A stretch of 64,000 nt of DNA from JAPOXR01 sp965116115 (GTDB lineage: Bacteria; Pseudomonadota; Alphaproteobacteria; Rhodobacterales; Rhodobacteraceae). The stretch lies in NCBI GenBank assembly GCA_965116115.1, contig OZ220486.1, positions 806,001 to 870,000 of the forward strand. Reading direction: 5' to 3'. Each line of letters begins with the position of its first letter. The first letter of the stretch is position 1. A program made the translations under genes and the position numbers. Below the pieces are notes generated by a model. The model saw nothing but the letters and a program-made list of their open reading frames with translations. It had not been told where the DNA came from and made no database searches. Positions 44,354-54,314 of this stretch are shown piece by piece.

Positions 44354-44382
44354 CGGCGCATGGCTGTTGGAACAGCGTCCTT
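44354..44382 (+). repeat. 29-bp exact copy of a mutY segment
   Basis: Positions 44354-44382 are identical to 42712-42740 inside mutY (encoding GAWLLEQRP there). The match stops exactly where the IS630 copy 2 homology begins, so it marks a recombination junction. Confidence 0.85.
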
Positions 44383-44964
44383 GGGAGTTCAGCGAGGACG
44401 AGGTTCTGGTCTGCACAGCCGAAGCGACGAAGCAGCAGACGAAGGAGGTCCGCACGGGTTTGCCGACCGCTCCCGGCCGTCCGGCGCGCTTCGACTGTGA
44501 ATACGAGCGCAACGGGACGGCGAATCTGTTCATGGTTCATGCGCCGCTTTCAGGTTGGCGGCATGTCAAGATCACCGACCGCCGGACGAAGAAAGATTTC
44601 GCCGAGCTCCTCAGGGACATCGCCGACGTTCACTTCCCCGGCAAAAAAATCGTGCCGGCCATGGACAACGCATGAGCTGTCGAGTCTTTACTACGCTTTT
44701 CCGCCGGAGCAGGCGCGCAGGCTCTATGAGCGTTTCGAGGTTCATCATGTGCCGAAACACGGCAGCCGGCTGAACATCGCCGAGAGCGGAATCAGCGTGC
44801 TGGGCCGTAAGCGCCTGTCCCGGCGCATTCCCGACCGGGAGACGCTCTGCAGCGAGGTTTCGGCATGGGAAAAAGCGCGCAACGCCGACCCGGCCCCGGT
44901 CAAACAGCGGTTCACCGCCGAAGACGCGCGCACTGAACTGCATTCCCTATATCCATCAATATAA
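44383..44964 (+). pseudogene. IS630-family transposase relic, copy 2
   Basis: The sequence reads RFDCEYERNGTANLFMVHAP, then WRHVKITDRRTKKDFAELLR, DIADVHFPGKKIVP, and after a frameshift near 44668 RLYERFEVHHVPKHGSRLNI, LSRRIPDRETLCSEVSAWEK and TELHSLYPSI with a normal stop. This is the catalytic half of IS630. The N-terminal half is missing and replaced by the mutY-derived 29-mer. It is better preserved than copy 1 at 4552-5580. Confidence 0.8.
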
Positions 44965-45029
44965 CAATGATAGACTACTAGGGAAAGATGTGCGGGGGCG
45001 AGAATTGGTCCGCCGGGATCATATGAGGC

Positions 45030-45323
45030 TTTTAAACAGCTCGGAAAAGGTGTCGTGTCCCAGTGCGTCGTGCGTCAGATTCATGAACTGGAGCGGAATT
45101 TTCTTTATTTTGCCGTATTCAACTGTATCCGGGGCATATTTCGCCCCCTGACATGACGGGCGGGAGAGTGGTCATGAGCATTTTGTGAAGGTCGCATCGT
45201 TGCTGCGCCGGGAATCGGTGAAGTCGTGAAAATATGTGATAAATGCGCCGTCTGCCTGGCTCGGCTTATGTCTTTGAGGCATTGATGAAACAATATGCGC
45301 TGATTGGAAAATGGAAAATTCAA
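45030..45323 (-). pseudogene. ISAs1-family transposase 5' fragment, second copy
   Basis: The minus strand starts FHQCLKDISRARQTAHLSHI, parallel to FHQCLNNANRGRRTADLSHV at 930-1186, then goes out of frame, with LMTTLPPVMSGGEICP readable in another frame. DNA similarity to 950-1215 is obvious by eye. Only the 5' end of the element remains. Confidence 0.65.
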
Positions 45324-45360
45324 AAGCGATAGTCTTGGCTGAAGGGGAGCATATATTTGA

Positions 45361-45382
45361 ATGATATGCTAATATAGATCAT
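45361..45382. promoter_or_regulatory. Palindrome upstream of hipBA, site 1
   Basis: ATGAT (45361-45365) and ATCAT (45378-45382) form an inverted repeat around an AT-rich centre. The half-site ATGATAT is shared with site 2 at 45420-45444. It is a candidate autoregulatory operator for the HipB-like protein. Confidence 0.35.
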
Positions 45383-45419
45383 CTCCGGACAACATCATTG
45401 AATTTGCGATACGCTGAAT

Positions 45420-45444
45420 TATATCATAGAAACAAAATGATATA
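45420..45444. promoter_or_regulatory. Palindrome in the hipBA leader, site 2
   Basis: TATATCAT (45420-45427) and ATGATATA (45437-45444) are a perfect 8-bp inverted repeat with a 9-bp spacer, ending 13 nt before the preferred hipB start at 45458. Its position and AT-rich symmetry fit a HipB-type operator. Confidence 0.5.
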
Positions 45445-45457
45445 TTATAGAAGATCA

Positions 45458-46093
45458 ATGAGCTATGCAACGCAGAGCGTAATAGATACGCTCAAAAGCG
45501 CCAGGGAAGCTAAGGGTTTCAGCCAGAGATATCTGAGCAAGCGCACAGGCCTGCCGCAAAGCCACATTTCCAAGATCGAGAGCGGCGGAGCGGATATCCG
45601 TTTATCGAGCTTGATTGAATTAGCCCGTGCGCTTGATCTCGACCTCAAACTGGTTCCGCGCAAGGCAGTGCCAGCGGTGGACAATATCGTGCGCAGTACC
45701 GTTCCGAGGATCGCCGCGACACCAGCAATCAAAGAGATCAGCCGCACACTTAATGCCGTAAGGAATCTGCGTTCGCTCTATCCGGAGCTTGAAGCTCTCA
45801 ATGGACTGCAAAGCAGCTTGCAGGCATTCAAGAATTTGGGACATGTCGGCAAGAATCAGGATGCGCTGCGCGAGATTGCTAAAACGGTGCGCGCGCTGCA
45901 GAAGCTGAACGAAACGTCGCGCAAACTCGCCGAGACGATTGAGCTGCCTAACGAACAACTTAGAGCAATAGAGCAAACGGCACGCAGCGCGGAGACGCTG
46001 TTTGATCAGATTGTTCACGGAGTCTCCGAGCAACCGTCACTGCCGCGGCCAGCTTACAGCCTTGATAATGAGGAGGAGAAAGGCAATGGCTGA
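45458..46093 (+). CDS. hipB: HipB-like antitoxin, HTH Xre family
   Basis: A 211-residue protein with an N-terminal helix-turn-helix (TLKSAREAKGFSQRYLSKRT, GLPQSHISKIESGGADIRLS, SLIELARALDLDLKLVP) followed by a long helical C-terminal region, about twice the size of classical HipB. It should bind its own operators and neutralise HipA. ATG 45458 lies just after the palindrome at 45420-45444; TTG 45398 and ATG 45437 would place the operator inside the gene. It overlaps hipA by 8 nt. The local DNA is more AT-rich than the chromosome, suggesting acquisition. Confidence 0.85.
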   Translation: MSYATQSVIDTLKSAREAKGFSQRYLSKRTGLPQSHISKIESGGADIRLSSLIELARALDLDLKLVPRKAVPAVDNIVRSTVPRIAATPAIKEISRTLNAVRNLRSLYPELEALNGLQSSLQAFKNLGHVGKNQDALREIAKTVRALQKLNETSRKLAETIELPNEQLRAIEQTARSAETLFDQIVHGVSEQPSLPRPAYSLDNEEEKGNG

Positions 46094-47306
46094 TATTTCT
46101 GTCCTTGATGTGAAACTCCACGACGAGACGGTCGGCACGCTGACGCATTTGGGCAATGACCGCACACTGTTCAGCTTAACCGACGGATATGTTGCCGACG
46201 AAAACCGCCCGACACTCGGGCTCGGATTCAAAGACGCATATGGGCAGTTGATCACCGAATTCGCGGTGAAGCAAAAGCGCCTGTCGCCCTTCTTTTCAAA
46301 CTTGCTGCCTGAGGGCCATCTGCGGGAATATCTCGCACGCCTTGCAGGTGTGAACCAGAAGCGCGAATTCTTTCTTCTTCAGGCATTGGGCAGAGACCTG
46401 CCGGGCGCGATTACGGTCGAGCCGGCCGACGGCGAAGCATGGCCGCCTGGTCTGGAAAACGAAAGTGCCGAAGAATCCGGGAAAAAGCGGCAAAACGCGC
46501 TGCGGTTTTCGCTCGCGGGCGTGCAGTTGAAATTCTCGGCCATCCATAACGAGCAAACCAATAACGGCCTGACGATACCTGCATCCGGTGTTGGCGGTTC
46601 ATGGATCGTCAAGCTGCCTTCCCTTCGTTACGAGGGCGTACCTGAGAATGAATGTGCACTCCTCACCTTAGCGCGGCTGGTCGGCATCGATGTGCCGGAG
46701 GCTATGCTTATTGATGTTGATACAATCGGGAATCTGCCTGAAGGGATCGGATATCTCAGAGGCCAGGCTATTGCGGTCAAACGCTTTGACCGCACTCCGG
46801 ATGCTCCTGTCCATACCGAAGACTTTGCCCAGATCTTTGGCGTCTATCCCGAGAAAAAGTATGTGAAAGCGAGCTACCGCAACATAGCAACAGTGCTTGG
46901 CGCGGAGACCAGCGAAACCGATGTCGAGGAATTCATAAGGCGTCTGACCTTCTGCACTTTGATCGGCAATGCCGATATGCATCTCAAGAACTGGTCGCTG
47001 ATTTATCCGGACAGACGGAACCCCGCTCTGTCACCGGCTTATGATCTGGTCTCGACGATCCCCTATATTGAGGACAAGAAAGCGGCGCTTAAATTCGCAA
47101 GAACGAAGCGCTTTGATGGCTACACGCTTGACGAACTGTCCTGTCTGGCGGGCAAGGCCGGACTCCCGGAAAAGCCGGTGCTCGACACCGCCTTGCAGAC
47201 AGTGGAACGTTTCCATGAAATATGGAGGGCCGAAAAAAACAACTTGCCGCAACATAAGAACGTAACTGATCGAATTGATGCTCACCTGAAGACACTGAGC
47301 ATTTAG
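46086..47306 (+). CDS. hipA: HipA-family Ser/Thr kinase toxin
   Basis: A 406-residue HipA kinase. The HipA_N domain includes TPTLGLGFKDAYGQLITEF-like sequence (RPTLGLGFKDAYGQLITEF) and RLSPFFSNLLPEGHLREYLA. The ATP-binding part of the kinase domain is SGVGGSWIVKLPS, and the catalytic loop is IGNADMHLKNWSLIY near residues 293-307 with its catalytic Asp. The metal-binding motif is SPAYDLVSTIPY. HipA phosphorylates glutamyl-tRNA synthetase or other targets and slows growth. ATG 46086 has GAGGAGGA shortly upstream and overlaps the hipB stop. All key residues are present, so it is likely functional. Confidence 0.9.
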   Translation: MADISVLDVKLHDETVGTLTHLGNDRTLFSLTDGYVADENRPTLGLGFKDAYGQLITEFAVKQKRLSPFFSNLLPEGHLREYLARLAGVNQKREFFLLQALGRDLPGAITVEPADGEAWPPGLENESAEESGKKRQNALRFSLAGVQLKFSAIHNEQTNNGLTIPASGVGGSWIVKLPSLRYEGVPENECALLTLARLVGIDVPEAMLIDVDTIGNLPEGIGYLRGQAIAVKRFDRTPDAPVHTEDFAQIFGVYPEKKYVKASYRNIATVLGAETSETDVEEFIRRLTFCTLIGNADMHLKNWSLIYPDRRNPALSPAYDLVSTIPYIEDKKAALKFARTKRFDGYTLDELSCLAGKAGLPEKPVLDTALQTVERFHEIWRAEKNNLPQHKNVTDRIDAHLKTLSI

Positions 47307-47882
47307 GAACCCGGCGTCATTGGACATTTCCTGCTCTCCGGAACTGCCTGCCCGGCCAGCTGTTTGATCTTTTCGGCGGTTCACGGAAGAACACGTTCAG
47401 GACAATGGCTCCGGTTTTCGGACATCAGCCTCCCGGAATTCTGCTCCAGTCTCTGTCTGCGTCTGCAGCCGTAAGAGTTTGTTCCTAAAGTCGATTTCAT
47501 ATACCAAATGTAGAATACACATCGTGATTTAAGCGGATTTACATACTGCATACAGCATTGTGGATCCAACTCTAAGGCGTTTATCAAGCGCGTTCTGCTT
47601 GCAACCTGCGATGAATGGATGCGGGGTGAGTGCTGCGCTGCGCGGCCGTCTCGGAACTGTCTTCACATGGAAGGCGCCGGAAACGGGAAAGCCGGCGCCC
47701 CCTTCTGAGGAATGCCGGTATCGATGGTTTCGCGGGCGGCGAACCGCTGAAACCGACATTCAACCGACATCCCGGTCTGAGTCGACCGGAGTCTTTGAGC
47801 TTGATTCCATCAGTTGAGAACGATCGGATTCTAAGGATTCCGAGAACTTGCCGGGATGCGCATGATATTCGGACATCTGCTC
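47307..47882. other. No recognisable gene between hipA and the lipoprotein gene
   Basis: Open frames on both strands (47529-47759 minus, 47560-47817 plus) have no family match. It is convergent intergenic DNA, perhaps with unrecognised mobile-element debris. Confidence 0.45.
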
Positions 47883-48782
47883 CTATTTTTTGCCGCCGAA
47901 ACTGCCGACGATGTCCTGCTTCTCAAAGGCGCCGGCGGCCTCGGCATGAGCAGGGCCATGGAAGCCGCCCCGGATGAGGTTTCCCGAGGTTCCGAAACTG
48001 AATGTGCCGTCAGCGCCGACCGGGACGTCTTCAAAGCTGACGGCATCGACTGACCAGGCGTTTCCGTTCGAATTGTCACGGATTCTGCTTATCTTCAGAC
48101 CGACCGTATTGGCATCGACGCTGAAGGAAAGAGTCGCGTCCCCGGCCAAACGGGTTCCGGCTCCGGCTCCCCCGACCGCCGTCCCGACCATACGCCCGGT
48201 CCATGTCGCACTGGCCGAAGGCAGTGATTTTGTCAGGTCTCCGCCCGCAAACCCGAAGCGGGCCGCCGTTGCGTCATTCTGCAACTCGGATCCTCCGGCG
48301 AGGCCGAACACGCTGTGTTCCATCCAGTATCCGTAGGTGATCCGGTCAACGAGCGTATATGTGAATGCAGTCTCGCCGTTGCTGGTGACACCCTTGGCAA
48401 CGCCCTTGATATCCCGCGGGAAAAGATCGGAAACCGTCCGGGCAGGGAGCGTGTCATCGGTCCACTGGCAGCGATCCCCCGTACAGGTGGCCGTCGCAAC
48501 AACGCTGCCCTTCTCATAGGCGCCGGTCGCGACAAGCGCATCCGCGTTCTGGGCGAATTTCAAGGCACGCGCGGCCTGCTCGCCCGGCTTTTCCAGCTCG
48601 GATGGATTGACGCCCAGCAACTCTTTGGCGACCTGATCGCCGAAGTCGCTGCCCAATTTCTCGAAATCTGAACCCGAACAGGCGCTAACGGCCAGTAAGA
48701 CAACTGATGCAACTGCCTTGCGAGGGCTGGATATTCGAATTTTTCGGTTGCGTGATAAATGCAGCGATCCGGTTCTGCACAT
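47883..48782 (-). CDS. TbpB/factor-H-binding-protein-like surface lipoprotein
   Basis: A 299-residue lipoprotein. ATG 48782 follows GAGGAG by 7 nt. The signal ends SVVLLAVSAC (lipidated Cys35). A helical N-terminal part precedes a C-terminal 8-stranded barrel of the transferrin-binding-protein type: SATWTGRMVGTAVGG, DATLSFSVDANTVGLKISRI and the hallmark end RGGFHGPAHAEAAGAFEKQD, IVGSFGGKK. In Neisseria and relatives such barrels bind host transferrin or factor H, often exported by Slam. No Slam gene or TonB receptor is in the window, so the ligand is unknown. It lies next to a second autotransporter relic. Confidence 0.8.
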   Translation of the reverse strand: MCRTGSLHLSRNRKIRISSPRKAVASVVLLAVSACSGSDFEKLGSDFGDQVAKELLGVNPSELEKPGEQAARALKFAQNADALVATGAYEKGSVVATATCTGDRCQWTDDTLPARTVSDLFPRDIKGVAKGVTSNGETAFTYTLVDRITYGYWMEHSVFGLAGGSELQNDATAARFGFAGGDLTKSLPSASATWTGRMVGTAVGGAGAGTRLAGDATLSFSVDANTVGLKISRIRDNSNGNAWSVDAVSFEDVPVGADGTFSFGTSGNLIRGGFHGPAHAEAAGAFEKQDIVGSFGGKK

Positions 48783-48899
48783 GCGGTCACTCCTCTTTGT
48801 ATCAGCCATACAGGCCAAAATATCAATTGCTTTCTTGATGTGAATCTTCCGAATGGATGTTAAAACCCGCGCGAGCGGTGCTGCCTGTTGATGATTATG

Positions 48900-49220
48900 A
48901 GGTGTCCTTGAGATGGTCAAGCCGATTTTGCCAGCGATGCTTGATGAGAGTCCGTTTGAGATCAGTCACCTGCCGGCAGATCTTGATGTCGCGAAAGCCT
49001 TTTTCTGTCCATGACATGCCGGCTGAAGACCGGCGCAGGGCTGTCCCGGCATTCCTTCCAGCGCTTCACGTTGCGGTGGATCTGGCCGAATGCGCTGTTT
49101 ATCGACTCGATGATACTCGTGCCCGCCTCGTGCCTTCACTGCTCGAAGGGCAGTCCGGTCTCAGTGACGGTCAGGATTTCGTCGAAGCCTTCAAGTATCG
49201 ACCGTGAGATACACGGCGCC
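48900..49220 (-). pseudogene. IS256-family transposase C-terminal relic
   Basis: The minus strand reads AGTSIIESINSAFGQIHRNV then KRWKECRDSPAPVFS, matching the conserved IS256 segment TNxIESINSxxRRxTRxVKRW. A stop interrupts the reading upstream, and only about 100 residues are visible. Confidence 0.65.
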
Positions 49221-49259
49221 TCCAGTTCAAACCGCAGCGACGGGCTGCCTATCAGGCTT

Positions 49260-49920
49260 TAGGCCTTCAGGTGCGGACTCCGGCGCGACAATCAAAGCGA
49301 ACGCCGCAAGCGGTATGGTGGTCATCCCGGAGAAGAGCGCGGACGGCTCCGCCAGACATACCAGACATACAGAAGGCAAGATTCTCAACACCGCGAAGAC
49401 GATCTTCGAGGCTCGCAACGACCAAGACGGCGGCATGGAGACGATCTTGGCTGCAGGCGGAACGGTGGAAAGGCGCCGGGAAACGAAAGGCGTTTACGAT
49501 GCCGCGCATCGGCTGAGGCGCCAAACTTCCGGGAACGGATACGAGTTCGAAAAAGGATCAGGATTTACAGACGTGCCATCTCCGTACGCGGTTGTATGAA
49601 GCGCCGCTTTCAGTGTCGCTGAGCCTGAATGCCGTTCCGATGGCGGGACCGCAGCGTATGAAGGCTGCGGCGGCTGGGTGAGGGTTTCATGAGCGATGGC
49701 GAGTAAATGGCCGGGAGGCCGACGACCGCCATGGGCCGGAACGGATATGCCCTTGGCTGGGACATGAAACGGCAGGGTTTGGATATCGGCTGTGACTTCC
49801 CGGCTGATGAAACACTGCCCCCGGGCTTCACGGGCACAGCCCGGCTGGAACTGCGGTTATGCCTGACGGCGGTATTTTCCGCGGCGAAGGTTTCAATTCC
49901 GGGTCTATGCGTTTTTCATT
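49260..49920 (+). pseudogene. Autotransporter relic, related to 1442-3733
   Basis: The frame at 49204-49599 contains GMETILAAGGTVERRRETKG, VYDAAHRLRRQTSGNGYEFE, which parallels GTEETLAAGGMVDMRGETKG, VYDEVFRAELMTAADGHEFK in the autotransporter. Further on, in other frames, YALGWDMKRQGLDIGCDFPA resembles ALSWDIEHQGVEAGFDIPAD of the barrel. It covers only the end of the passenger and the first barrel strands and has several stops and shifts. Confidence 0.75.
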
Positions 49921-50446
49921 GATCTTAATCGCTGTGCCGGTTTAAAGTCATCAAAACGTAAGCCGTTCACGGGGGCAGAAACACTCTGGAGAGGAATGCG
50001 GAGCCTTGTGAACGAAGCCCGCCGCTTTCCAGGCTCTTGGAGTTGCCGGAAGGCCCCGAACTCAATTTTGCGGCAGGAACAGTCATGCGGTTTAGGCTGG
50101 CTGCGGAGCCTACGCTTCAGCCGCTTCACGACAAAGGCAGTGCCTCTGTCAGCGTTATTTAGGTCCTCGGTGCCCGCTGACAGGTAAGTTGGCTGAGCTG
50201 CGGAGCAGATGATGCGATCAGAATTGGATGATATTCCGATGGAATATCCATTCCGAGTCAGCGACTCGCGAAAACGGTCCCGGATAACGAAAGTGCGAAT
50301 GGCACCGCGGATCGGCGTGTCTTTTGCGACGGTGAACCGATGGTAGAAACACTGGTCCAAGCCTGCGCGTTCGGCATGGCGGGGGCGTTGATTTCGAAAC
50401 GGTTATCATCCAGGAATCGCGCGCGTATGCCGTTACATCCGTTGTC
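49921..50446. other. Gene-free region upstream of the defence island
   Basis: No coding similarity was found. The helicase frame stays open back to 50336 without ATG, but the extra residues do not look like the usual N-terminal domain of the family. Two adjacent palindromes lie at 50230-50268. Confidence 0.45.
50230..50268. promoter_or_regulatory. Two adjacent perfect palindromes
   Basis: GATATTCC-GAT-GGAATATC (50230-50248) is followed by CGAGTC-AGC-GACTCG (50254-50268). Both have a 3-bp centre. They lie about 180 bp before the helicase and could be operators or transcript hairpins. No regulator gene is adjacent. Confidence 0.35.
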
Positions 50447-53400
50447 GTGACAACCTCGGACCTTGACTTCAGCGCGGATCCGGACGCGGTGGCTGCTGTC
50501 GTCGCGGCGACCCGGCTCGCCTACGGCCACCTCTACAATCCCGCCTTCGCAACCGAAATATCCACAATTGATCCCTTGCCGCACCAACGGATTGCGGTTT
50601 ACGATCATATGCTCGGCCAATCTCCCCTGCGGTTTCTGCTCGCTGACGATGCCGGCGCAGGCAAGACTATCATGACCGGTCTTTATCTGCGCGAAGCGCT
50701 TGCGCGCCGCCTCATTGAGCGTATCCTTGTAGTGCCGCCGGCCGGTTTGACAGGGAACTGGGAAAGCGAGATGCGCAAGCTGTTCCGGCTTCCTTTCCGG
50801 ATCGCGAGCGGCGACGACGGCCGCCGCGGGAACCCGTTCGCCGGGCCGGACAGCAACCTCCTCATCGTCAGCATTGATACTCTTTCCGGCGAGCGTATGT
50901 TCGGACACTTGCGCGAAGCGGCGGCCTCAGGCGCCGCGAGACCCTACGACATTGTGATATTCGATGAGGCGCACAAGTTGGCAGCCTATCGCAAGGGTGA
51001 ATCGAGTATTCGCAAAACTGATCGCTACCGCCTCGCCGAAGCCTTGGCTGGTCTGCATGCACACGATGAACGGTGGCAGCTCGGCTGGTCGGCGCGTAAT
51101 ATCCTGCTGCTGACTGCGACACCGCATATGGGCAAGGATTTCCCCTATTACTGTCTTTGGCGTCTTCTGGTGCCGGACGCGCTGGCGACCTACGATTCTT
51201 TCAAGACATTTCCTGAAGCGCAGCGACGACGCCATTTCATTCGCCGAACCAAGGAGGAGATGGTCCGTTTCGACGGCCGTCCGCTCTACCCGCAACGGCG
51301 CTGCGACACCTTCAGCTATGATCTGCGTCCAGAGGAGCGGGAACTTTACGAGGCGACGACCCAATATATCTCGGAGACCTATAACAAGGCGCGCGTTCTC
51401 AATCGTTCGGCCGCGCGACTTGCCATGAGCGTATTCCAGCGCCGCCTTGCCAGTTCAACCTACGCGTTGATGCGGTCTTTCTTTCGAGCGCCGCCTTGAC
51501 CGGTTGGACGAGGCCGTCAGACTCGTGCGCATGGGCCGTGTCGACGAGGTGGAGAGGTTTCAGAGCAGCATCGCCGGCACGCCTGATTTTTTCGAAACGC
51601 GCACCGCCGATGATGATGCCGGCGGCATGGGCGGGCTGGAGTATCATGAAGAATTTGAGAAGACCGCTATCGGCGGTCTGACAGCGACGGATCCGGCAAC
51701 GCTTGAACACGAACGCGCTGTGGTCGAATCCCTATTATCCCAAGCGCGCCGCCTCGCCGAATCCGGCGAGGATTCCAAATTCGAGAAGCTGCGCGGGGTT
51801 ATGACCGATCCCGCCTTCGCCCGGGAGAAGCTGATTGTATTCACTGAGCACAGGGACACGGCGGAATTTCTGGTGCGGCGGCTGGAAAGCCTCGGCTTCA
51901 CGGACCGGATCGGAATGATCCATGGCGGGCTCGACTATCGCGAGCGTGAGGCTCAGGTTGAGTTTTTCCGGCGACCAGCGGAGCGGGATGGGGCCGACTG
52001 TCTGATTGCCACAGATGCCGCGGGCGAAGGCATCAATCTCCAGTTCTGCGGGCTCATGGTGAACTACGACGTGCCATGGAACCCGGCGCGTCTTGAGCAG
52101 AGGATGGGGCGCATCCACCGCTACGGGCAGAAGCGGGATCCGGTGGTGATTGTCAATCTGATCGCCGCAGAGACTCGTGAGGGGCGGGTTCTGAAGGTGC
52201 TGCTCGAAAAACTTGAAACAATCCGCCGGGAGTTCAGCTCAGACAAGGTCTTTGATGTCATCGGGCGTCTGTTTGAAAACCTGCAGCTGAAGGACTATCT
52301 GGAGACAGTGGTGACGGAAGCCGGAACGCGCAGTGCCATAAAGGCGCTCGACGCCGGCTTGACGCCTGAACAGGCGGACGTCATCGACAAGCAGGAACGC
52401 GCCCTTCACAGCGGCGCCAAAGATGTGCGCGCCCGCCTTCCCGGGATCAAGGCCGATATGGAGCGGGAACAGTATCGCCGCCTGCTCCCCGGCCATGTCC
52501 GCTGCTTCGTCGAGGCCGCGGCTCCCTTGATCGACCTGCGGATTGACGGCGATACGGGCGGCGTCTTCGACTTCACACCCTTAAGCCCGGGCGCGGCAGA
52601 CGATGTGCGCGACGCGACGGAAGTCTACCCCGCGGAGATGCGGGGCCGGCTGACAGTTCAACGCCCTGAAGACGGCAACGCGGCCATCTGGATGCACCCC
52701 GGTGAACCGGTGTTCGACCGTTTTCTCGCCGGCGTTCTTTCGCGTCTGAGCGGCGAAGCGGAGCGAGGCGCCGTTTTCGTTGATCCTTACACCGAGAATC
52801 CATATCTGATCCGCTTGGCGAATCTATCGGTCGTGAAGCGCGGCGAAGAACGTTCGGAAACAGTTGAGATCCGCCCGTTCGGGCTGCGGCAGAAAGGCGA
52901 CGGCACGATTTCGTCTTGTTCGCTGGAACATCTTCTCCTGCTCCGCGGAGTCCGCCACATCGCCCCCGGCGGCGTGCCGCTTGCTCGTTCGGCGCGCAGG
53001 CAGACCGGGGATGCAATTGACTGGCTGAAACATGAAGCGCTTCGCATGGCGGCGAAACACCGCGCCTCCATTGAAGAGTCGCTTCCGGAACGGCGGCGTT
53101 TTGCAGCGTGTGGCCACGATCAAATGGCCGCGGAACTGGCGGAAAAACGCCGCCGCTTGAGCGGCGAGGCGCGCCGGGGAGATTCGAACGCGCAGGCGGA
53201 ACTTGTTATCGTGAAAAATGAGCAGAGCCGTCTGGCGGCAAAGAAAAGGCAACTTCTCGCTTCACTTGATGCGGAGCCGTCTCTGATCAGTCCCGGCGAG
53301 ACGACGGTTTTCGCGTGTGCGCTTGTCGTGCCAACGGACGACCCGGAAGAGCGGGAACGGCATGACGCGGAAGTCGAGGCGATCGCCATGAGGCACGCGC

Positions 53401-53783
53401 TCGCCCATGAGGAAGCGGCCGGAGCCAGAGTCCGGGACGTATCGAAGCCCGCTCTGGCGCGCCGCGAGGGTCTCAGCGACTGGCCGGGATTCGACCTTAA
53501 GTCGTCGCGTCCGGCCGGAGACGCCGGGCCGGCGGAAGACCGTGCCATTGAAGTCAAGGGCCGGGCGGGCACAGGCGATGTCGGGGTGACGAACAACGAA
53601 TGGGCGGCGGCGTGCAACCTTAGGGAGCGCTACTGGTTCTATATTGTCTTCGACTGTGCTGCCGCCCGGCCCCGTCTGGTCAAGATCCGCGACCCTTTCG
53701 CCCGCCTGCTGGCTAAGCCGAAAGGCGGTGTCACCATATCCGCGTCGGAATTGCTGTCGGCGGAAGACCGGGAAACAGTTTAG
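50447..53783 (+). pseudogene. SNF2-type helicase with DUF3883, DrmD-like, frameshifted
   Basis: The first frame (50447-51499, 350 residues) has the helicase N-core: Walker A LLADDAGAGKTIMTG (GAGKT 70-74), VIFDEAHKLAA (DEAH 173-176) and LLLTATPHMG. It ends after MRSFFRAPP. The second frame (51504-53783) continues seamlessly as RRLDRLDEAVRLVRMGRVDE, then the C-core VFTEHRDTAEFLVRRLESLG, CLIATDAAGEGINLQFCGLM, NPARLEQRMGRIHRYGQKRD and a C-terminal DUF3883 (PGFDLKSSRPAGDAG, RAIEVKGRAG). Near 51481 TTTC occurs twice in tandem; removing one copy restores MRSFERRLDRLDE. Together about 1110 residues, like DISARM DrmD. About 100 N-terminal residues of typical relatives seem missing. It probably translocates on DNA as the motor of the defence system when intact. 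Confidence 0.85.
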
Positions 53784-54314
53784 TGCCGCGGAGCAACAAA
53801 ACGGCCGACGGCACCCTTTTCTTTACCGCCTTCGGCGCACTGGCTCTGCGCATGCGGGCCGTCTCCAGCGTCTGCAACGCCTTTGCGTCGCCGCGCCTGA
53901 TCGCAGGTTTTCCAGACCCGGCGATTTTCCCCGAACCGTTTCCCGCAGAAGAAGCCGCCTTGGCCGAAGTGAGTGAAGCCGTCACGGGGCTGAATAAGCC
54001 GGGAACGTTTAACATCGAAACGATCCTTGTCCGCAGTCATCGTTTCAGCGTCGACAGGAGAAGGCGCGCTGGTTCTTGCCGTTGCGGCGGGCTGTGTTGA
54101 AGGGGGTGTTCGATTGAACCGTTCCCTCTACAGGCAGATCCTGTCCAACACGACAAATACGCTCGGCTGCACGGCGCATTGCCTCAGATCAGGAACAGCC
54201 GGGCGCAAGCGGGACAGTCCGACGACTGCTCAGCGCCTTATTCGCAGACCTGGCCCCCTGCGGCCGAACCAAGTCAAAAAGTTCGCAGCTTCTCGAAGCA
54301 GCAGGTAGCGGAAC
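53784..54314. other. Gene-free stretch inside the defence island
   Basis: A plus-strand frame at 53783-54100 begins with GTG overlapping the helicase stop, but its product matches nothing I know and ends in a Cys/Arg-rich tail. At about 530 bp it is the largest gap in the island. Confidence 0.4.

Noticed and set aside
53783..54100. 105-codon frame starting with GTG on the helicase stop
   Set aside because: The overlap is suggestive, but the product matches no family and the C-terminal half is low-complexity Arg/Cys. Kept only as a comment.
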